DNA of 64,000 nt, taken from Dirofilaria immitis (taxonomy: Eukaryota; Nematoda; Chromadorea; Rhabditida; Onchocercidae). The position numbers and the translations under genes are program-made. The notes beneath the pieces were generated by a model that searched no databases, was not told the origin of the DNA, and was given only the letters and a program-made list of their open reading frames with translations. Positions within the stretch are counted from its first letter, which is position 1, and every line of letters starts with the position of its first letter. The stretch spans positions 281,176 through 345,175 of the forward strand of contig JAKNDB010000007.1 in NCBI GenBank assembly GCA_024305405.1. The letters run 5' to 3'. Below are positions 13,457 to 24,800 of this stretch, one piece after another.

Positions 13457-16074
13457 ATGGTCGATTCGGAAAATGAAGAATCAATGGAAATTCATTCCAG
13501 TGCAGGTGTCACTGATTTTGAGAATGATCGACCGGGATCATCCATGTCGGCCACCACTTCGTCAGCATTTTCTCAAAGTTTGGAAGGTTTCGATAGTAAT
13601 AATGTTGCTGAAATGGAGGATGCTGTCCTGTCTATTATTGATGTATGTCTCTTTTTTTTTTTAAATAATATTTATGTATTGAATTTTCTAATCTTTTCAT
13701 TGCATCTACTTGTTTTTCTCATTTATTGAATCTTTTTCTTTTCATTCTTTGTATTTTCTTTATTTTGTTTTTGCTTACTTTCTTATTATTTGTCTTATAA
13801 ATTTTATTATTTGATTATTTTGTTTAAGCATCCATAAATTAATGTTACATTTTACAAAATAGAAGTTGAGCTTATTATTTCTAAACAAACAATATGTAGA
13901 AAATATCGTATTTTAATTCAGTTATTGACTTATTTTTAAAATAAACAGCATATGATAAATAAGTTAAATTTTGCATCACGATTTTTTAAAAATCAGCATT
14001 AATGTTATACTGCATGGATCAAACCGTACTCACTTCACATTACAGCCCGACCGGCCCAGTTCTTAGGAGCCAATCCTTATCTCGAAGTTACGGATCTAAT
14101 TTGCCGACTTCCCTTACCTATATTATTCTATCAACTAGAGGCTGTTCACTTTGGAGACTTGATGCGGATATGGGTACGATCTGGCACGAAATTCAAATAG
14201 CTTCCCTAAACAACATATAATAATAAATAATAAGTTAAATTTTGCATCAAATTAGAGTTTTGTTTTTATCATATAAAGTTTCAATAATTCATATATAAAA
14301 TGAACGCTATGCTTCAATCTTCTTTAAAATTTCTTATTATTTGGTTCTGACTGATTTATCAGTTCTTTCACTTTATATGAACGTCAAAGTCATATGTAAA
14401 TACATATAATATGGTATGCCTTAAGACATCACGACAAAATAAACTTTCATTTTTGAGTATCTTTATGGCTTGCTAATTAAATTAATTCGAGGTTCTAATA
14501 TTAAGTTGTTAGTATACAAAATATGCCTTCATTTGATCCCATTTAAATTTAATTTTCAAACAGGCCCTCGAAGTTAATTTATACACTTTACTTTTTATGT
14601 ATAATCTTACAAATGTGGAATATATATAAAACTTCCAAGGAAAGTTCTAAGGCAAAAGTCACACTCTGATTACGAATGTATATATTTGTGTTTTTATTTG
14701 ATGTAATAGAATAGAAAGAAACTTTCCTACCTATTCGATTTATTACCTCATTTTTATAATTTTCAAGCCAATCAAAACTAATGGCTAGGATACGCAATAA
14801 TAAACCGAATCATTGCCTCATTTTTATAGTTTGCAAGCCAGTCAAAGCTAATGGCTAGGATACGCGATAATAAACCAAATCGAAAATTTCCATCTTGCTG
14901 GGATGATGATGACGATGATGGAATTTTGGCAAAGGATATGAACGATCCAAAAGAACAAGTGTTGACAGCAGCTGAAGATGGTAATTTGGAATCGCTCAAA
15001 AATTTAATCAGCAATAATCCTTTATTGTTGTCGGTTCGGATTTCGCTTTGATTTTGTAGGAAATAAAGAATCAATAAAATTCTAATACAAATTTGATGAA
15101 CAAGACTGACTGAAATGTATTGTACTGTCTTACAACTAAGAAGAATCTACGAGATGTAATGCAAACGGGAAAAAAAGGGTTAAAAATAAGATAATAAATT
15201 ATCATGTAAATTATGGGTAAGATAAAACCATTCATTTTATCGTTCCAAGATGAGTAGAATATCATTGCTATATCGTAAAAATTTTCATTAAAGAAAACCT
15301 TCAGAAACTTATGTCTTTCTGTGTCAGATATTTCTTTGACTGTTGTTCTACCGATTTACGGTAGAGATAAAAGGAAAATAAATGTAATTAGATTGCTTAT
15401 TTTATTTATAAATTTTAACATTAATTTTAGTAGTTCTAATTGTAATTACTTTGATAGGCTCGCGATGTGGATGGATATACAGCATTGCATCGAGCTTCAT
15501 ATAGTGGACATGCCGATATTGTTGATTATCTGCTATCCATTGGAGCCAATCCGGAATGGGTTACGAATGATGGTTGGACGGTGTTACATTGCGCAGCAAC
15601 ATGGTCAATGTGCGAAGTTGTGGCATTGTTGCTTCGTCATGGCGTTAATGTAAACAGTCGGTCGAACGGCGGTCTTACACCATTACATCTTGCAATTACG
15701 TCAAATCAGCCGGAGGATCGAGTCCTTACAACAGTGCGCTATCTTCTTGAAGCACCAGGTTTTCTTTCTTTTTGCAGTTTATAAATCAATTTTTGGGATA
15801 TGCATTCTTTATCCCTAGAAATTAATACATATATGTGTTGAATATATATAATCAATGATATATGTAAAACATAAGTAGGATATTGTTAGCTATTGATAAT
15901 TAAGAATAATTTTGTCAAGAAAAATTACGCATCTATATAGACAAAATGGCTTTTTTTTTTCAAGGTATTGATGCTGCAGCAGTATCAAATTCTGGTGATT
16001 CACCTTTACGAATCGCAGGAAGAACGTCAGCTAAAATTACCGAAATGCTGATGCGTTATTTTAGCAAACCTTAG
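13457..16074 (+). CDS. ANKRD49: Ankyrin-repeat protein, ANKRD49-like
   Basis: Four exons: 13457-13642, 14830-15033, 15458-15758, 15965-16074, all phases closing without correction (266 aa). The N-terminus is acidic and serine-rich (SENEESMEIHSS). Exon 2 has an Asp run (CWDDDDDDGIL) and the start of the ankyrin array (VLTAAEDGNLESLKNLI). Exon 3 holds clear repeats: DGYTALHRASYSGHADIV, DGWTVLHCAATWSMCEVV and GLTPLHLAITSN. Exon 4 ends with SPLRIAGRTSAKITEMLMRY. Order, spacing and the partial fourth repeat followed by RRTS/GRTS fit ANKRD49 rather than generic ankyrin proteins. Vertebrate ANKRD49 is nuclear and linked to spermatogenesis; the nematode role is not known. The exon 2 donor (TCG|GTTCGG) is weak but in phase. 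The first intron carries a 28S rDNA insertion and a duplicated exon edge (listed separately). Confidence 0.88.
13958..14249. repeat. 21-bp direct repeats flanking the rDNA insertion
   Basis: AATAAGTTAAATTTTGCATC(A) is found at 13958-13978 and again, identical, at 14229-14249, bracketing the 28S fragment. The arrangement looks like a target-site duplication made when the fragment was inserted. Confidence 0.85.
13979..14228 (-). pseudogene. 28S rRNA gene fragment in intron
   Basis: Read on the minus strand, about 14018-14200 contains the conserved large-subunit rRNA core: GTACCCATATCCGCATCAAG, then TCTCCAAAGTGAACAGCCTC, GGGAAGTCGGCAAATTAGAT and CCGTAACTTCGAGATAAGGA. It stands out by its higher GC content. 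The piece is a small internal part of 28S and cannot be a working rRNA gene. It lies in intron 1 of the ANKRD49-like gene, antisense to that gene. Exact ends are set by the flanking direct repeats; some edge bases may be filler DNA. Confidence 0.92.
14746..14880. repeat. Tandem duplication of the exon 2 acceptor edge, ANKRD49-like gene
   Basis: Two units of 65 bp, 14746-14810 and 14816-14880, about 90 percent alike, each with CCTCATTTTTATA, a CAAGCCA segment and CTAATGGCTAGGATACGC. The second unit holds the acceptor TTTTTATAG at 14821-14829 and the first codons of exon 2. The first unit has TTTTTATAAT at the same place and so lacks that AG. Confidence 0.85.
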
Positions 16075-18753
16075 CAATTAAGTATTTGCAATTAATGAAA
16101 CAATAAATTGGTTGATGCCGTTCGAGAAATATTTATTTCAATTAAAGAAGGTGTCATATTTTTTTGTAGTTTAGGATTTCCAATGATTATGGCCACATAA
16201 TTTTATAGTCTTCAAATTTGCTTCACCGATAATTCAATTGGCGGTAATAAAAATAAATACTTAACGGCTGGGATGGGATCTTTTGTTGCTTCTGAAATTT
16301 ATGATTTACAGCTGACATTGGCGCATTAATTGTCAGTATAGTTTGTATATTCTTGTATTTTATAGATCAGCCCTTTAATATTAAGAATAAATAGTATGGC
16401 AATATATTTGGCAGATAATGAACGATAGCGAATAGAAAAATAATTTATGCACATTTAACGATTCGGATAAGTTGATATAATTTATCAACTTATCCGAATA
16501 TCTCTGGATAATAATGCAGTGATTCTTATAGCGAATCTTATAATATTGTTAGATGATCTTCAGTTTGCAAATTGATTTGAGTATCGATTTTCTGTATGCG
16601 AGCAGGTATGATAGAAGTGAAGCATCATTGTGTTTTTGTCGTCTTATTTATATTGTAAATTTTAAATTTTTATATTTAAGTTCGAGAATTTTTTTCGTTT
16701 TTTTCTGAAATATCTATAATCGCTATTGTAATCCAAATCAATTGTATCAATGAAATCAAAATTATTTCGGTCCTATTTGTTTAATTACTAATTTAATTTA
16801 TCATTCAGTCTTTATATTAGCAATAACGCTCTCACGCTTTTTCCAGGAAGACTTTTTGTCGTGCTTTCTTTGTCCATACTGCCATTCTTTTGTTATCACT
16901 TAAGAAAAGCAAAATCGTAGTGAAGAGTGTGTAAAAAAGGATTTGATATTTATATGAAAATTATTTCACTTATTCCATAATATTTATTATCGAACAGTAT
17001 TTCATATATGTTAAATGCAAATGAACAAATACATCTTAGCAGTAATGCTAATAAAATAAATAGAACTTTCATTCATATATAATTTTGGTTATTATAATTT
17101 TTTTTTGTATGTTATGCTCAATTATTCGAATATTATTACATCCATTTTTTTCGAAAAATATTTTGTCTTTTATATTTTGTTGTTCCAAAAAAAAAAAGAG
17201 AAATTATTGTATGTATGTCATTTTTTTCCCTTCATATTAATATTTATTTTAATTAAAAATTGATTTATGCAATGCCAACTGCTCATATAGAAGCATAAGT
17301 AGGCGTTTTATTTCTTTTCTAACTCTCTATTATTTGTTTCAATTTTTAATTAGTTGAAAATTAACTCTTATTTCTGCTTTTGTTTATCTAATTTTTTTTT
17401 GATAAATCAATATATAGTATAAATGATAATTGATAATGCTATTATATAAATGATAGTTTATAAATGATATTATAATGTGTATTGTTTTCATAAATTATGG
17501 TAGCAATATACCACGTAATTCATGTATCACAAGAGAGAAAAAGTTTATCATAAAAGATCGAAGTAGAAAGATTTACAAATATTTGAGAAGTTTAGGTTTA
17601 CAATACTTTGGGAGTGTTGTGCATTTTTGGCTTATCATTAACATTAACATTTAATGCAACTTATCGATAAAATTGAAACAACATTTTATGATAATGGAAA
17701 TCTTAAAATTAATTCTGGAGTCTTTAACAGCGATAATACCTAATGAAGGAAATAATATGTAATATTCTTGTTTTTGTAATCGCATTTAGAAAAAATAGGT
17801 TTTCATATCTTATATAAATAAATAATTTGTATATTCTCGAATTCTCGAATAATAGTTGCATACTCTTAAGTGAATCGAATCATATTCAGATTAACGTAAT
17901 ATTTCATTGCAGCGTAACGTTTAAATACGTATAAAGTTAGAGTAGCTTTTAAAGTTGTGAAAACTTTTCATCTAATTTATCCAACTTTATTAAATGATAG
18001 AAGTATTTAGATTATGAAAGAAGCATCAGAAGATGTGCTGCAGTATACGGATAAGTGATTCTAATGCTGGAAATACATTATTATTCAACATTTGAATTAC
18101 GCCATGCGTTAATTTAGTAAAGGTAAAGCCTTAAGTTTTTATAAACTTTTATGGCTTATAGCAGAGTATATATTATTATTCAGTCGATTACAATTTATTG
18201 ATAAAATCAATCAATAAAGACATTATTGACAGATTTAAAACAATGAATGGTAAACGAACGATTTAATGTAAAACCAATGGAACATTTCAAATAGCTTACA
18301 ATTTTCATCATGATTAGATTATATTTATGGATCGAAAATATTACCAGAGAATTTTAGGATGAAATGAAGGCATAACTTGGCTCTTTTAGTCTTGGAAAAA
18401 TACAATGGTTGAAGAAAGATATAAGCGCTTGATTATCATTTAACCAAATTTTAATTCTTAATTATATTTAAGACTTATATTTAAGACTATATATATCTGT
18501 GAAAGATAATTTGCACTAAAGAGATATATCTGTGAAAGATAATTTGCACTAAAGAGATCAGTAATATGTCTTGCTTTAAGTGTATTAAATTTTAAATATT
18601 AATGATGCTGCTTATTCTATCAATGTTGCTAGAAGCAAAAAATATGGCATCTTAATTCTTTGATCTTTTGTCTGCACCGTATATTTATCCGATTTTAAAA
18701 TGATCTTTTAACTTCAGTTTTCTTCAAAATAAGAAATTTATTGAATGTTTTCA
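16075..18753. other. Intergenic, ANKRD49-like to ZDHHC24-like
   Basis: About 2.7 kb with no exon I can support. It holds a perfect 17-bp hairpin (16461-16499, listed) and a head-to-tail duplication near 18488-18559 of ATATCTGTGAAAGATAATTT followed by GCACTAAAGAGAT. Several poly-T/poly-A runs are present. Confidence 0.6.
16461..16499. repeat. Perfect 17-bp inverted repeat, 5-nt loop
   Basis: ATTCGGATAAGTTGATA at 16461-16477 is followed by loop TAATT and its exact reverse complement at 16483-16499. RNA from either strand would fold into a strong stem. It lies about 390 bp after the stop of the ANKRD49-like gene, so it could be in its 3' UTR, a small-RNA precursor or a mobile-element end. Confidence 0.9.
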
Positions 18754-18754
18754 G
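18748..18754 (+). other. Candidate trans-splice acceptor, ZDHHC24-like gene
   Basis: GTTTTCAG ends at 18754, 22 bases before the first in-frame ATG (18777). No upstream coding exon is visible, so an SL trans-splice site or a 5' UTR intron is the simplest reading. It decides the start at 18777. Confidence 0.5.
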
Positions 18755-18776
18755 AAAATCAGATTTTCAAAAAGAC

Positions 18777-20662
18777 ATGCGTTTGAAAACATGCGGAGCG
18801 TATGAATTGGCCAGTATTACTGGTGTTTTATATACATTATTACTAATTTTTGGCATATATTTCTTAATATTATTCTATACATGTCCAGCGACCTATCAAC
18901 CTGATCAATGTGCTCGAGCAAATTGTTTCGGTATCATTATCATTTTGGAATTACTCGTCAATTTTCTTCTATTTATCATCTATAGCAGGTAATTATTAGC
19001 ATTAAATATTGGAATTTCTCGGTGTATAATTGTCATAAGTTCATAAGTTAGAATCTTGGTCTTATACAATTATTATTTGTTGAAAAGAATGAATCTAGAG
19101 TGCCAAACGTAAACCAATTCCATAAAGTTACTTTATAATATAAAATTAAAGCTGATTTTTCTTTTGTTTTGTCTAATAATTTTATAAATACAATTTTTTT
19201 AGGCGTAACGATCCACAGCGTTGGCTTCAAGGTTTTGCAATTTTGACAGGTGTAAAAGGCGCTGGGAAATATTGTTTGGAATGTAATCGAATAGCACCAC
19301 TACGAAGTCATCATTGCAGGCTGTGTAATATGTGCGTTCTAAGGAAAGATCATCATTGCTTTGTAATTGGTGCTTGTGTTGGAATTGCTAATCAGGTTAG
19401 TTATTAGAAAGAGTAAAGTTAGAGATATTTAAAGACAAAAGACACGAAAGATTAAAAGAAAATACCAAGTGCAATATATTCGACGACTTATGTAGAAAAT
19501 TCATCAATTGAATAAGTTTATAAACACTTTATATTAATCATAAAAAGATCAAATTAAATTTTGACAAGTTGAATTTTGTTAGTATTCTTATTATCGTTAT
19601 CATTATCATTTTAGTAACATTATGAATTACACATTTTCTTATAGCGATTTACTTTACATTAAATTTACATTTCCTTATCTTAATTTGATTCCCGTTGTGA
19701 TGTTAATAACGTTGAGACTTTTCGGCTAGAATATGAACCATTTCAGCGTTTTTTCATTGTATTTGTCCTGTGGGCCAGTATTGGTGCTGCCGTAGGATCA
19801 TTTTATATTCTGATGTATTTGATGCGACATGTGGAAGCTAATATTTTTCCATTTGGTTGGTTGAAGCTTCTAGCACCGGTTGCTGTCATTCGTTGGATTA
19901 TTTCTTATGAAATATTCACCAATACAGCGATTTGTGTTTTATTTAGTGTATGTACAGCTACTTCCGTTGTTGCTAGCGTCTTTTTGGTTCACAGGTGAAA
20001 TTTCCTTGTTATGTTATGAAATTAATTTATGATATTTGGTATATTTTTCGAACATTATTGTATTAGTATCATTAAGAACTGATTTAGATGGACTTTTAAA
20101 ATTTTACTTATAAGGAAATTGATAAGCGTTTTACAAATTTGCATGATTTTAGATGTTTTATACGTTAAATGGTTATACGATGTATGATTATCACACATTA
20201 AGCAGAAAGATTGAATTACACGGTGACGGTGAAACTTATTCAGAAAGGTATGTAATTTGCAAAAGTAGTTTTCGTCATCATTTTTTTTTGCATTTCTATA
20301 ATAGGATTTTTGAAGAATTCGCAGAGAAAAAGAGGAGGAGGGAACTTTTCAAAGGATTCGGGACAATTTTCGATGTCCAATTTTATATGGTGAAAAAGAG
20401 AATAAATAGAATTTAATATTAGAGCTCGATTTTTAGAAAGAATATTTTGAGGAATGTGGAATGAGATTTTCTAAAATTTTCAATGAAAAATGAAATAAGT
20501 AAATTGTAAATACTGTTGCTATAAATTTTATTTCTCAGGTTGAAAATGATATTTGGTCATTACTGGGCAGTAAATTTCATTGTTCCATTGCTTTGTTTTC
20601 CAAATCAACTGACTGCAGATGTTGCTCGAAATTTGTTTTCATCTTATTCGAAAGATATGTGA
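18777..20662 (+). CDS. DHHC palmitoyltransferase, ZDHHC24-like
   Basis: Integral-membrane S-acyltransferase that palmitoylates cysteines of client proteins via a zinc-binding DHHC cysteine-rich domain. Exons: 18777-18988, 19203-19395, 19747-19994, 20153-20247, 20539-20662; about 290 aa. Exon 1 gives two hydrophobic spans (LASITGVLYTLLLIFGIYFL and FGIIIILELLVNFLLFIIY). Exon 2 is the catalytic domain: CLECNRIAPLRSHHC, CNMCVLRKDHHCFVIGACVG. Exon 3 gives two more spans. Exon 4 has the LNGYTMYDY segment and exon 5 the short C-terminus. The catalytic Cys of DHHC is present. Overall form (four TM, little cytosolic tail, LRKDHHC) is nearest to ZDHHC24. Exon 4 closes in phase only if the T run at 20156-20159 has one more base; as written it meets a stop soon after the junction. 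Confidence 0.9.
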
Positions 20663-21846
20663 TAACTTTCCACTTAAGTTTTTTATTATAGTTATAGTAT
20701 GCATTCGTAAATATTTCCCTCACATATAGCTATCTAATTTTCTTAATATTAGTTTAGTTTTTCAATTTATTTATTTTTTTATTCAGCACTGTTGCAACTT
20801 AATTGTAATTCACCTTGCGATAGCTGTGACTTATTGATGCCATTCTTGAATATCCTACCTAGAATTTTTGGCTAATTTTTCTTTCTGCTTTTTCTTACAA
20901 AATATTGACACGCTTCTGTTACAGATCGTAATATATTCTTTATAATTTAATGTTTTTAGAAATTTAGATTTGATAATTCTCAATAGTTAATACTTCAGAA
21001 AAAAAATTTTGAATATGGCAGTCAATCGTCGCTCGAAATATTTTTTCAAAAATTTTCGTAGATGAAAAATTTTAAAAATTTTCATTTAAAATTTGGCTTC
21101 ATAGTGACACATGAGACTAATTGCTAGGCAATCAATAATTGCAGCAATTAATCTATAACGTCTATTAATTTATTTGATGATGGTAATTCAAATAATTTAT
21201 TCCAATGTAAAACAGTGTTTTTATTGTTTTTACAAGCCAGTTAGATTGATTTATTATGTGATATTTATTAGTTTATCATTATATATTTGCACAGTCACTT
21301 TTATTACTTTACAATAATAATGTTTTCATTTGAAATTCGGCTTGAGAGTGACATATGAGACTAGTTGCTAGGCAATCAATAATTTCAGCAATTAATCTAT
21401 GGTTAATTTATTGATTAAAATTGTCTCTGTTAATTTATTTGGTGATGGTAATTCAAGTAATTTATTCCAATGTAAATTTGTTTGCGTGACAATTTCTCAT
21501 GCTGTTTAAATATTTGAAAGATATTGATAATAAAGTTCAGACTATTGATGATAAAGCTGAAATTTGTAAAAAAAAAAAAAAGTAGTAGAGTAAAGTGGGA
21601 TTTTAGAAAGTGACATTAATTGCTTTCAAGATTGACTCTTTTAGCGAACAAAAAGATTTACCCACAGTGGTATCGGATCACTCATTCGTTATCAAAAAGA
21701 CAAACTTCTTCAGTATTTACAATACTTCTTACAATTAATTGTATCGAGAGAAATATTACGATCTTTGACGAATTATTAAAATAGAAGTTTCTGACAAACA
21801 GGGAGCTTATGTGTCACGACTTTCGCATAAATTGAATGGGAAAGTT
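20663..21846. other. 3' flanks of convergent genes
   Basis: The ZDHHC24-like gene (+) and the phospholipase gene (-) converge here. No exon seen. The stretch contains the 245-bp-period direct repeat at 21081-21475. Confidence 0.6.
21081..21475. repeat. Two diverged direct copies, period about 245 bp
   Basis: Copy 1 at about 21081-21209 and copy 2 at about 21325-21475 share GAGACTA(A/G)TTGCTAGGCA, then ATCAATAATT(G/T)CAGCAATTA and GATGGTAATTCAA(A/G)TAATTT. Substitutions and a small insertion separate them, so this is an older duplication. It lies between convergent genes. Confidence 0.85.
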
Positions 21847-24800
21847 TCAGAGTGATTTGAGATACTTCACCAAAGTTTCCACATTGTGTTTTCCATCGGT
21901 ACGTAAATACTTCTAGAAAATACTGATTGTTAAAGAGGAAGCAGGAGAATAATGATGTTCTATGATTATTAATATTTTTCAAATATAATTTGAGATTCTA
22001 ATAAGGTGTATTTTAATCTTCAAAATATTAAAAGTAATAAGGAATGATAGATACTTCATGGAATTTCAAGTTATCTCAATAATAATATTCGTAAGCATTT
22101 ATGAGAAGCTAAACTATAGAATTTTTATTCTTTGATGTACAAAAATAGAATATATCATTTGATAAATAGTCTTATGATAATGAGATGTTGATAAAGAAGA
22201 GAAAGAGCTTTCTAATTAATAGCATTGCATTTAAAAGATATATAAAATCAATAGTTATTGCTGCATCGTTTTTTCATTTATTCTTTATGCTAAACTAATC
22301 ATCAATGTTCTCAAGACCATTGTATAATTATTAATGAGTCTAATAAATGCATAAAACTTTACATTTATGTACCTACCTCCGTTTCCCATAGAAAGTTAAC
22401 GATTATGTCATTATTCTTTTCATCAAGTTCCACATGTGATGAAAGCGATGGTGAGAAGCGAAAAAATGGAATGGATTGATCGTGAGCCCAACAACGTGCA
22501 CGCGTTACGCATGATCCATTGGAAGCAGTAATCTGTAACATAATGAATTCAGCATTAGTTATATCGGCAAATAGATTGCTAAACTATGGGATAATATTAC
22601 TTACGTACTATATTTCTAAGATTGTGCCATTATATTAATGAGTTTTTTCTTCTCTCTCTCTTCATTCGTATCTACCATAAAATGCTCACTAATCTTCTGA
22701 TTGATCTTTAAATTTTAACATAGCAATCCACACAATATTACAAGATCGTCTAGATGACATACGACGGATATGGATATCGATTACTCTCCGTAGTCCATTA
22801 TTTTTGGAATGTTCCAACACCAAAAGGTGCTGGAACCAGATCTTGATTTTACGAAATTTCGAGCAAGATAATAGTTGTGCTACTGCATCTTAATAAATAA
22901 TTTTGGACTAGTTGTGCTAGACTGTATGATAAGTAACTCGGATAATGTATTTGTACTTGAATGTTATCTATTGCGAAAATTTAAACTTCTGAGATCTATG
23001 AACATTTACTGATAAATTCTCGATATTCAAAGTTTCATAAAGGAAGAGTTTGGACTATTAAGTCAAAAAGATAGAATTATAAAACGATTATTGCTTTTTT
23101 TATGAATTAGTTACATATGAGTACAAACAAATGAATTATCGTTCTTCATTACATTTTTATAAATACTGTAAAGATGCACGGAATAAAAGCATGAAAATAT
23201 TGTCCATATTCTTTACTTAATTCAATAGTAGGATTATAATTGTATCACAAAGTTTGAATTTGAATCAAATTTCAACTTGTACAGAAACATTCGAGCAAAA
23301 TAAACATTTATTCTACAGGAAGATTTATAAATAATGTAATTTATCTTATATGAATGATGCTTATGTGTAAAAAGAAAGCATGAAGAAATTAAAGAATTTC
23401 GAAAAATAAAGAGATAGCAAAAAAAACACCACCTATAGCTACGAGAAGACCTACGCAAAATATTTCATTTTATAGGAAAATTTGGCAAAATTTTACCAAC
23501 ATAATTGATAAAAATTAATTCCACAAAAAACGATACGAATAAACCAACCTGCTCTACAAGAAGATTTTTAAATTCATCAAATTTTGAAACATAGACACGC
23601 CTTCAGCAAGACCTCCAGGCAAGCCAAAATTCCATCTTATGCTTCCTAAGTCTTTAGGAGGTGCTTGTCCAGTTCCTAATGATAAGATACAACCAACGTG
23701 TATAGTTTCTTTTTCTGAATTTAAGATGTGAAAGGAGTTTCGTTTGAAATGAATACAACATTAATAAAATTATTCATTAATTTATTTCAAAAATATATCA
23801 AACAGATGCTTACGTAATTAATCCTTTCAGACTCGTTTGACAAACAAGTAATAAATACTTACGATTTCTAGCTTTTAAACATCAAGTAGTTATAAGGCCT
23901 CACAATCTATGTTTTTCTTCCTGTGATATTCTTTGCATTATTTTCATAATCAGCAAATAACAAAATGAATCTATCAATAAATACTATGTGTTTTTTGAAA
24001 CTAAAAAAATTCAATGAATAACTTACCGCTTTTATACAGGCAGCGTTGTAAGTATGTATATCTGCCATAAGATCAAGCGTTGGATTATTTGACATTAATC
24101 CTCCATCAACAAAATTATCTTTTGGTGTGAAGAATGTTGGAGCAGCACTATAAAATATACCCGGTGGTCAGCTATCGTTACCAATAGTTATCTAACTCTT
24201 TCCTTCTTCACGTTCGTTAACGTATAATAATAAAATTATAACTGAACAATATGCTCTTTAATAAATATAAAATAATATGGTATATCAACGACTAGCATCT
24301 ACTAGATAATCTAAACTACTATATTATGTTGGCATCGAAACAATCTATCTAAAACATAGAAACAGGAGCATTTATCTACTGAAAAATTGAAGTGCTATTA
24401 AAAATATATGTTTAGAAGATTCATGTTTAAGTTTAACAAGCAAAATTCTTCTAGTTGTTCCTTTCATTTTGAATTTATATAGCAATCAATAACAGCACTG
24501 ATAACTCAAGATTCAGATGCTCGAACAATATGAATACATTCTTTAATAGCAAGAAATTCCTAGCTTATCAAAAACGTTGCTTTTAATACCGAACACATCA
24601 TGGATTATATTTGATGTGTTTTGAAAAAGAATGTTCTTACCCTACAATAAAAGGACTTCAATATACATATATATATTATTTATTTATTTACCTATTTATT
24701 TATTTATGATGTGCAAATATTCTCAAACATTCCTTAATATATATGCTTTGATTTATTATCAAATATATTCAAGTATTACGGATCATACCACCAAACAACT

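Noticed and set aside
14002..14220. 72-codon ORF MLYCMDQTVLTSHYSPTGPV...
   Set aside because: The nucleotides are 28S rRNA core read in reverse; the ORF is a by-product.
14588..15074. Two similar minus-strand ORFs sharing ILAISFDW
   Set aside because: They are antisense readings of the duplicated ANKRD49 exon edge.
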